64,000 nucleotides of DNA. Origin: Actinoplanes sp. SE50/110 (GTDB taxonomy: Bacteria; Actinomycetota; Actinomycetes; Mycobacteriales; Micromonosporaceae). The position numbers and the translations under genes were made by a program. Within the stretch, counting starts at the first letter, position 1, and every line of letters starts with the position of its first letter. This document shows, in pieces, positions 43,871 to 50,242 of the stretch. The notes beneath the pieces were generated by a model. It was not told the origin of the DNA, ran no database searches, and was given only the letters and a program-made list of their open reading frames with translations. The stretch is from assembly GCF_900119315.1 (NCBI RefSeq), contig NZ_LT827010.1, forward strand, positions 758,501 through 822,500. Direction: 5' to 3'.

Positions 43871-46861
43871 CTAGTCTTCGGGCTGGTCAGGGCGCTGATT
43901 GCGGGGCAGAAAATCGTAGGCCGGGTCCCGCGGGGCGGACTTCGCCAGCCGCTGCTGGCGGGCCCGGTCGGCGGCCGCCTGGTCACGGACAGCCTTGCGG
44001 GTGATGGCCTCGTCGAGATCCTTGTTGCGGTCGGCGAGGTCCTCGGCCGCCTGTCGTTCATCGACGGCGGCCTTCGCGGTGACCTCGGCGGGGGCGAACT
44101 CTGTGCTCATCGGGGTGGTGGCCTTCGTCTCGGTGGGTGATGGGGTGGCTTTTCTGGGGCGCGGTTTGCGGCGGGGGGCGCGCTTCTGCGGGGTTTTCCC
44201 GGCGGTGACGGCCTCCGCCTGCGGCGCGGCTGCGGCGGTCCTTTCCTGCGTGGCCTCCGCCTCCGGCACGGTTGCGGCGGTCGTTTCCTGCGCGACCTTC
44301 GCCTCCGGCGCGGCATTTGTTTCCGGCGCGGCGATGGTGGGATCCGGATCCGGCTTCGATTCGGGCTTTTGGCGCGGCTTGCGGGTGCGGCGGGGGCGCT
44401 GGGCCTGAGCCGGGGCCGGGGATTCGGCAGCGGTCTCCGGCTTCGCCTCCGCGGGGGCCTGCGCCGCGGTTTCCGGCTTCGCCTCCGCAGCGGTCTCCGG
44501 CTTCACTTGCGCGGGAGCGTCGGGCTTCGCTTCCGCGGGAACTTCCGGCCTCGCCTCCGCGGCGGGTTCTTCCTCGGCTGAGGGGCCGGGTTCGAGAACC
44601 GGGGCGGGCATCGGCTCCTTCTCGGTCGATGCCTCGGCCTTCTCTTCGGCCGCCACCGCTTCGGCGGAAGATTCGGTGGTGTCCGCCTCTGACGTCGACT
44701 CCGGCTCAGCGGGTGGTGCGAACCCCGCTTCGGCCGGGGGTTCGGTGCGCTGTTCGGGGACGGGAGTCTCGGCAGCCGCCTCCGGCCCCTCGTCTGCGGC
44801 GTCCGCCTTTGCCGGCTCAGAGTCTTCCGGCTCCTTCTTCAGTTCTTCTTCGTCCGGTGCGGGTACAGCCGATTCCGGTGCGGAAGGCGTCGGCTCGGGA
44901 GAGTCGGACGCCGGGGCCTTCGCGACGGGTTCCGGGGCTTCTGCGACGGGTTGCGGGCCGGGCTGCCGGTTTTCCGGGGCGGGTTCTACGACGGGCTCTG
45001 GGGCGGGCTGCGGGTATTCCGTGGCGGGTGTCGGGGCTTCTACGACGGGCTCTGGGGCGGGCTGCGGGTATTCCGTGGCGGAAGCCGGGGCTTCCGCGAC
45101 GGGTTCCGGGGTGGGCTCGGAGGCCGCGGCAGGTTCCGCGGGCACCGCGGGCGCGGGCTCCGGGCTCGGGTCCGGTGCGGTGGCCGCCGCGGGCTCGGGC
45201 GACGGGGTGGCCGGTTCGGTGGCCGCGGTGGCTTCGGTGGTGTGCTGAGGTGGGGCCGTGACCAGGGACGCGATGCCGAGGGCGGCGGACCTCTGGGACC
45301 GGCGGGCCGGATGCGGAACCCCGGACAGCGGCGGTTTCCCGGTAACCGGACGCTGCGGCGTGATCCGGAACCGGTACATCACCCCGTCGTCGCGGACCAC
45401 GAAGTCGTCCGCCCCGTCCGGCCGGGTCCAGGTGAGGATCATCTGCCCGTACTTCTCCGCCAGCTTCACCAGCGCCGGCACCGAGGCCACCGTGATGACC
45501 GCTTCACCCTGCTTGCCGTTCAGCGGTTCGACCGGCACCAGCAGATGCCCGTACCGCCGCTGGATCTGAGCCCGGGTGGCGAGCGGCACGTGCCGCACCG
45601 CGGCCAGGCCGATGCCGATGATCCCCACGATCGCGATCAGGAGCAGGCGCAACGCGTACGTCCGGGCCCGGCCCGCCGTGATCAGGTCGTGGCCGAGCAC
45701 GGCGATCTGCCGGGGATAGATCCCGCCGCCCGACGTCCTGCCGGACTGGCTGACGATCAGGCTGTTCGCGTCGCCGCTCAGGCTCAGCTGCAGGGAGCTG
45801 AGCGAGAGGGAGAGCTGCGGCTCGAACGACGTCCCGTCGGGGTGTTCGATGTGCGCCGTCACCATGATGGTGACCGGGGTGAGGTCGGTGCCGATCGCGT
45901 CGGCGGCGTCCGCCACCCGCTCGTCGATGCCGTCGAGGTCGAGCAGGACAGTGCCGGTGTACCGGTCGGCGGTGAACTGGCGGGACTGGGCCAGCTGCAC
46001 CGTCGAGTGCCAGGCCTGGGCGGACAGCCGGGCGTCGACGCCGATCCGGCCGGGCTTGCCGTGATACTGCAGCCGCAGGTCGACGAAGTGCGCCAGCTTC
46101 CGATAGATCGGGTCGGGGGAGTAGGCGACCGTCCCGTCGTAGGCGGCCGACGACTGGACCTGGGCCGAGTATGAGAAGGTCACCGACTCGCCGCTCGATG
46201 AGCTGCTCGGACTCGCCTGCGTGGCAGGCTTCATCCAGCTCAGGACGCCGAGGACCAGGCCGGTCAGCGCGCAGCAGGCGGTCCCGACGGCGAGGACGCG
46301 AAGCAGGGGATGAAGGCGGCTGACGGCCTTGACCACGACCGCGGCCGCTGTCCACGAGCCCCCTTGGCCAGCCATGCCCTTCGCTTTCCTCTCGCGTCGA
46401 CGGCGACGCAGGTCTCTGCGGGTCCGGGCGCCGGCCGGGCTGCCGGCGCCGATGATCAAAAAGCCGACCATTCCCAGGGTGGCCGGGCTCAGCAGCCGGC
46501 GGACCCAGACGCCGCCCTGCGAGACGTGCAGGACCGCGCGTCCGATGAGTTGATCCGCTGTGGGGTGCGGGATGTCGATCGACTGGTTGTTGTCTCCTTT
46601 GAAGACGTAACCGGTGTCGGGATCGCCGCCGATGATGCGGTGGAGGGTTTCCACGCCGCCGACACCATGGTATGCGGCGATCTGCCCGACTTCGTAGGAA
46701 TCGCTTTTGACGACGACCACCAGGTCCCCGGCGTAGTAGACCGGGTTCATGCTGATGCCGTGCGTGACGACGTAGGAGATGCGGTGGGTTCCGATGGCCC
46801 ACGCGGCGATGGCCGCCATCAACAGGATGGCGGCCATCGCTTTGCGTCGGACTCGGGAAAT
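43871..46861 (-). CDS. SipW-type signal peptidase fused to a DUF5305-like domain and long Pro/Ala/Glu tail
   Basis: An N-terminal SipW/ER-type signal peptidase domain has Ser29 (GISMNP), His66 (TLHRII) and Asp82 (KGDNN), numbered from ATG 46837; His replaces the bacterial general-base Lys. Transmembrane segments lie near residues 1-20, 118-135, 180-203 and 405-430. The region between the last two resembles DUF5305. From about residue 530 to 988 the tail is low-complexity Pro/Ala/Glu/Lys with an 18-residue repeat. ATG 46837 lacks a ribosome site, while ATT 46861 lies five bases after GGAGG and adds SRVRRKA, so ATT is proposed. It probably cleaves the small secreted protein upstream. Confidence 0.85.
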   Translation of the reverse strand: MSRVRRKAMAAILLMAAIAAWAIGTHRISYVVTHGISMNPVYYAGDLVVVVKSDSYEVGQIAAYHGVGGVETLHRIIGGDPDTGYVFKGDNNQSIDIPHPTADQLIGRAVLHVSQGGVWVRRLLSPATLGMVGFLIIGAGSPAGARTRRDLRRRRRERKAKGMAGQGGSWTAAAVVVKAVSRLHPLLRVLAVGTACCALTGLVLGVLSWMKPATQASPSSSSSGESVTFSYSAQVQSSAAYDGTVAYSPDPIYRKLAHFVDLRLQYHGKPGRIGVDARLSAQAWHSTVQLAQSRQFTADRYTGTVLLDLDGIDERVADAADAIGTDLTPVTIMVTAHIEHPDGTSFEPQLSLSLSSLQLSLSGDANSLIVSQSGRTSGGGIYPRQIAVLGHDLITAGRARTYALRLLLIAIVGIIGIGLAAVRHVPLATRAQIQRRYGHLLVPVEPLNGKQGEAVITVASVPALVKLAEKYGQMILTWTRPDGADDFVVRDDGVMYRFRITPQRPVTGKPPLSGVPHPARRSQRSAALGIASLVTAPPQHTTEATAATEPATPSPEPAAATAPDPSPEPAPAVPAEPAAASEPTPEPVAEAPASATEYPQPAPEPVVEAPTPATEYPQPAPEPVVEPAPENRQPGPQPVAEAPEPVAKAPASDSPEPTPSAPESAVPAPDEEELKKEPEDSEPAKADAADEGPEAAAETPVPEQRTEPPAEAGFAPPAEPESTSEADTTESSAEAVAAEEKAEASTEKEPMPAPVLEPGPSAEEEPAAEARPEVPAEAKPDAPAQVKPETAAEAKPETAAQAPAEAKPETAAESPAPAQAQRPRRTRKPRQKPESKPDPDPTIAAPETNAAPEAKVAQETTAATVPEAEATQERTAAAAPQAEAVTAGKTPQKRAPRRKPRPRKATPSPTETKATTPMSTEFAPAEVTAKAAVDERQAAEDLADRNKDLDEAITRKAVRDQAAADRARQQRLAKSAPRDPAYDFLPRNQRPDQPED
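44984..45082 (-). repeat. 54-bp tandem repeat in the signal peptidase tail
   Basis: Two nearly identical 54-bp units encode ATEYPQPAPEPVVE-containing 18-residue repeats. The surrounding tail has further imperfect KPETAAEA-type repeats near 44420-44510. Confidence 0.7.
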
Positions 46862-46933
46862 GGCGTCCTCCGGGCGTCGGTGCCGCGGGTCTGACGCTAA
46901 TGCCGGGCCTGGGGCGCCGACGGATCTTTCGGA

Positions 46934-47386
46934 CTAGACGCCGGCCTGGACGTCGACGGTGACGGCGGTGAGCGCGGTCAGGTAGTCGGTGCCCGCGGTG
47001 GTGACGTTGCAGTCCCAGGCCGCCGGCGTCGAGTTGTAGGCGCAGGTCAAGGTGCGCACCGTGCCGACCACGGAGCCGGCGGGGGCGCTGGTGCCGGTGA
47101 TGGACGCGTTGACGACGGTGGTGGTCGTGTTGAGCGCCGTGCTGTTCAGGCCTGCCAGGTAGAGCCGGACTCCGGTGATTTCCGCCTTGTTGGTGCGGCT
47201 GGAAAGGGTGACGACGCTGGTCAGCTCGGCGCCCTCGACGGTCGAGAAGGACAGCGAACCGGCCGAGATAACCTTCGTGGAGGTTGCCACGCTGTTGGTC
47301 AGGCCGGGCGCGGTGAAAGCGGTGGCTCCGGCGGCAACCACGCCGGCCGCCGCGACGCCGCCCACGAGCTGAAGCATGCTGCGCAT
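46934..47386 (-). CDS. Small secreted protein, TasA/camelysin-like SipW substrate
   Basis: This 150-residue protein has a short signal region with a hydrophobic core (LQLVGGVAAAGVVAAGATAFTA) followed by a Thr/Ser/Val-rich beta domain (TSTKVISAGSLSFSTV to the C-terminal TVDVQAGV) with two cysteines (about C122 and C132). The small size, the ATAF-type cleavage region and the SipW-like peptidase gene 72-96 bases downstream suggest a matrix- or fibre-type protein like TasA or camelysin. ATG 47386 follows AGGGGAAC and lies about 20 bases after the c-di-GMP riboswitch; in-frame codons further upstream fall inside the riboswitch and are rejected. Family assignment is by architecture only. Confidence 0.8.
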   Translation of the reverse strand: MRSMLQLVGGVAAAGVVAAGATAFTAPGLTNSVATSTKVISAGSLSFSTVEGAELTSVVTLSSRTNKAEITGVRLYLAGLNSTALNTTTTVVNASITGTSAPAGSVVGTVRTLTCAYNSTPAAWDCNVTTAGTDYLTALTAVTVDVQAGV

Positions 47387-47404
47387 ATCTGTTCCCCTGT
47401 TCGT

Positions 47405-47481
47405 TCGGTGGTAGCCCAGCCGACCTCTTGGGTCCTGTGGCTTTGCGTCCCCGGCTCGCGCCGGGTTTGCCCTTCTCGCCG
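47405..47481 (-). promoter_or_regulatory. Cyclic di-GMP-I (GEMM) riboswitch
   Basis: On the minus strand the leader reads AGGGCAAACCC (47473-47463), then GGGACGCAAAGCC (47451-47439), then GGCTGGGCTACCACC (47421-47407). These are the conserved blocks of the GEMM-I aptamer: the GGGCAAACC strand, the GACGCAAAGCC junction that contacts c-di-GMP, and the second tetraloop-receptor hairpin. It ends about 20 bases before the start of the small secreted protein, close to its AGGGGAAC ribosome site. Control of translation is likely; no separate terminator is visible. Confidence 0.88.
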
Positions 47482-47738
47482 AGCGGACTTCGTTATCCCC
47501 TGGCATGGGGTTGTTCGGTCGTGGCCGGGTTCCGCCTAAGAGATAGCTGGGAATTCTCTCGGTCCGATCTATTTGTTCGGGGTGCATGAGAGCCGGTTCG
47601 GTGCTATCGGTTGCGCGCCGGTAGCGGATCGGGCCGGGGATTCGGGCGGGTGGTCCGGAACGGCGCTGGAACGGCTCGTGGCGGCCGTCCGGGGACGGCC
47701 GCCACGAGGGGGATGAGGTGTGACGTACAGCAAAGCAA
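47482..47738. other. Intergenic region upstream of the c-di-GMP riboswitch
   Basis: About 255 bases with no credible gene. It must contain the promoter for the riboswitch operon (none is convincing by eye) and the hairpin at 47675-47708. Confidence 0.5.
47675..47708 (-). terminator. Hairpin downstream of the ribonuclease gene
   Basis: A perfect 15-bp stem (47675-47689 with 47694-47708) has a CGGG loop. It lies about 30 bases after the stop codon of the minus-strand ribonuclease gene. There is no T-run. Confidence 0.6.
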
Positions 47739-48143
47739 TCAAAGTTTGTAGAACGTCACGTAGTGGTCCGGGGTGAAGTAGGCGACCTTGGTGCTGCGGT
47801 TGACCACGATGCGGTAGGCGTCCCGCGAGGCGCCCTTGGCGCGGGAGTACACGTCGTACTCGTTGTAGGTGGCCGACGGCAGGTAGCCCTCACGGTTCTG
47901 GAAGGTGCCGCCGGTGTAGTTGTAGCTGCCGTACGGCCAGACGTACCAGCCGCTGCTCAGCGGCCAGCCGAGAGTCTGCCAGCCGGTGTACGCGGTGCGG
48001 GCGGCCGAGCACCGGCTGATCGTGCACGAGGAGTAGACGGCGGCCTGGGCGGCGGACGGGACGGCGAGCGCGGTGCCGGCCAGGCCCAGGATCAGGGCGA
48101 GGCTCAGCAGCAGCTTTCGGAGGCGGGGCAGGGAAGTGGTCAC
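47739..48143 (-). CDS. Secreted guanyl-specific ribonuclease (barnase/T1-like)
   Basis: The 134-residue protein has a signal peptide (LRKLLLSLALILGLAGTALA, probable cleavage after AQA). Its C-terminal domain has FQNREGYLP, the catalytic Glu in YNEYDV, Arg in RDAYRIVV and His in TPDHYVTFY, the pattern of Streptomyces RNase Sa and barnase-type extracellular RNases. GTG 48143 follows GGAG by nine bases; the frame extends to 48185. No barstar-like inhibitor gene is adjacent. It lies upstream of, and in the same direction as, the c-di-GMP-controlled genes. Confidence 0.85.
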   Translation of the reverse strand: MTTSLPRLRKLLLSLALILGLAGTALAVPSAAQAAVYSSCTISRCSAARTAYTGWQTLGWPLSSGWYVWPYGSYNYTGGTFQNREGYLPSATYNEYDVYSRAKGASRDAYRIVVNRSTKVAYFTPDHYVTFYKL

Positions 48144-48258
48144 GTTCGTCAACTCCGATGCTTCGGGGGAAGGGAGCCCGGACATCGATCATCGTGCCTG
48201 CCCGGAACGCCCCGTGGTACCTCCCGGAAGCACCATTTCATCGGAGTTTACGAATGAT

Positions 48259-49647
48259 TTACTGGCCGCCGAGGCCGCTCACCCAGTCGACATAGTCCGT
48301 TTCCTGGCCGGACCGGCGCGGACTGCTGATCGAGGTGGGCTCGACGACCGGTCCGCGCTGCGCGGGAGAAGGGGGCGGCTGGGCCGCGGCGAAACCGTTG
48401 AAGGAGTCGGCGGCCGGCGCCGGGGTGGATGCGGGGGCCGGGGTCGAGCGGCGTCCGCGCCAGCCGCCGCGCCCGGTGGCGATCGGGGTCGGCTGCTGCC
48501 CGGAGAAGCGGGGCGCCTTCTCCGGTGCCGGAGCCTGCGGTGGCGCCTGGGTCGGCACGGGCTGCGGCGGGAACGGCGTCCCGGATCGGAACGGGCTGCC
48601 GGTGCCGCCGGAGAACGGGTTGTCCGGCGTCCCGGGTTGCCCGGCCGGGATCACCCCGGTGTCGGCAGGACGCACCTGTTCCTCCGGGCGCCGCGCGGCG
48701 GCGGCCGCCGCGGCCTGGGCGATCGCGGACCGGGCGGGGACGTCCCGCTTCGGCAGCGACGCGGTCTCCGCGGGGGAGTCCGCGCTTTCCGTGGGGGCGG
48801 GGTTTCCCCGCACGATGGCGGCCAGGACCGACCCGAGCACCCCGGCCCCGCACGCGGTCATCGCCGCCCAGTACGGGTCGTCGGCGAATCCGGCCGCTTT
48901 CAGTTCCGGCCCGGCGATCAGGTAGGCGACCGTGAGCAGGGCCGGGCCGGCCAACCCGGCGAGGCCCGCGGCCAGCGTCGACATCCTGCGCCCGCGGGCG
49001 GTGGAGCCGATCACCAGGCCGGCGAGCAGCGCGAGGGTCGGCATGGTGAGGAGTGCGGTGTGCGCGCTGACGGCGGCCGGGATGAGGCTGCCGCCGAGCA
49101 CGCCGAGCCGGACCGCGGGCGGGGTGTGCCCGGCTCGCAGCGACGGCCCGATGGTGACCAGCGCGATCAGCCAGATCAGCACGCTCAGGGTGGCCACGTT
49201 CCAGCGGGCGGCCGGTTTGGCGGCGGCCGCCCAGCCGGCGAAGATGCCGGCCGCGGCGCCGAGCCCGGCGACCACGCCGATGACGAAGACCGGCTGCACC
49301 CCGGCGACCTGCGCGGCTCGGGCCGGCTGCATGGTCAGCGGCAGGACGGCCAGGGAGCCGAGGCCGCCGGCGAGTCCGGTGGCGAGCGCGCCGCCGGCGC
49401 CGGCCGGGTGGGGCAGCCAGCGGGCCCGCATGCCGGTGCCGACGATCGCGCCGAGCGCGGCGGCGGTCATCGTGATCCAGGCGACCCAGGCCAGATGGGC
49501 GGTCCATTGATCACGCGCAGTGACGTCGAGGACGCGGTCGAGCCGCACGATGCCGAGGCCGTAGGCGATGCCGAGTTGGCCGGCGCCGACCACCGCGGCT
49601 GCCGTGGCGGTGGTGGCGAGCAGCTTCACCCAGCTCCGAAATGCCAT
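48259..49647 (-). CDS. Multispanning membrane protein with Pro-rich cytoplasmic tail
   Basis: The 462-residue protein has eight to nine hydrophobic segments in its first 290 residues. A hydrophilic Pro/Ala/Gly-rich tail follows, ending in ETDYVDWVSGLGGQ. I recognise no catalytic motif. ATG 49647 is chosen because TAACGT (49655-49660) lies seven bases upstream, a leaderless -10 arrangement; ATG 49656 is three codons earlier. It is divergent from the conservon, and such a gene next to a conservon suggests a related signalling role, which is inference. Confidence 0.75.
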   Translation of the reverse strand: MAFRSWVKLLATTATAAAVVGAGQLGIAYGLGIVRLDRVLDVTARDQWTAHLAWVAWITMTAAALGAIVGTGMRARWLPHPAGAGGALATGLAGGLGSLAVLPLTMQPARAAQVAGVQPVFVIGVVAGLGAAAGIFAGWAAAAKPAARWNVATLSVLIWLIALVTIGPSLRAGHTPPAVRLGVLGGSLIPAAVSAHTALLTMPTLALLAGLVIGSTARGRRMSTLAAGLAGLAGPALLTVAYLIAGPELKAAGFADDPYWAAMTACGAGVLGSVLAAIVRGNPAPTESADSPAETASLPKRDVPARSAIAQAAAAAAARRPEEQVRPADTGVIPAGQPGTPDNPFSGGTGSPFRSGTPFPPQPVPTQAPPQAPAPEKAPRFSGQQPTPIATGRGGWRGRRSTPAPASTPAPAADSFNGFAAAQPPPSPAQRGPVVEPTSISSPRRSGQETDYVDWVSGLGGQ

Positions 49648-49660
49648 GCCGCGCACGTTA

Positions 49661-50242
49661 CGTAATCCGGCGGCCGGTACGCCAGTGGGAGCGGCCCTTC
49701 TTAAGGCGGCCTAAAGTCTGGATCTTCCCTATCGAAGTACGTCGATTAAGCTCCGTGACGCTCAGTCACCCCGGGGCGACGTACGGATGGGTTGCCGGCC
49801 GCTGCCTCCAGAGTGGACACTGGGCGGACGCGGACAGCATGTCCGTTGCGTCGTGCCAAAGCTTGCGAACGTGAGACTCCTGCTCAGCACTCAGGCGCGG
49901 GACGGGACTCTCACATAGTGGTTGGAATCTTGAAGCTGTTCCGGGGCCGGAACCGCGCCGGCGGTCACGCATGAACCATTCGCGCACGTCAAAGCGTTTG
50001 TTGCGGGGGCCGTTCGTTGTCGCGCGCGGTTATCACTCGGACAGCCGGGATGTTTGCGGGAGGATCCAGGCTTCCCAAAACGGTAGAGGGTCTGATGAAA
50101 TCGCCGCCGTGCCGATAACGGCACGACCCTTGCTACGCGTGCCGATCGGGGACGGACCGCGGGCCCCGCTCGCCGCCGCGACATTCCCGGGTGCCCGGCA
50201 AAAGGGTGCCCAGCGAAGCGGGACTACCGCGAAGGAGATGTC
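49661..50242. other. Divergent regulatory region upstream of the conservon
   Basis: Nearly 600 bases contain no convincing gene; small frames lack ribosome sites and conserved features. It contains a GTGAC-GCTCA-GTCAC inverted repeat (49755-49769) and a GAAGGAG ribosome site just before the kinase start. The conservon promoter was not located. Confidence 0.55.
49755..49769. promoter_or_regulatory. Inverted repeat resembling a BldD box
   Basis: GTGAC-GCTCA-GTCAC is a perfect 5-5-5 inverted repeat. It matches the published Streptomyces BldD consensus, as I recall it, with one mismatch. It lies about 108 bases upstream of the minus-strand gene and about 475 bases upstream of the kinase. Confidence 0.4.

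Noticed and set aside
47763..48257. A 164-codon plus-strand frame opposite the ribonuclease
   Set aside because: The minus-strand frame has an intact RNase active site and signal peptide; the plus-strand frame has nothing recognisable.
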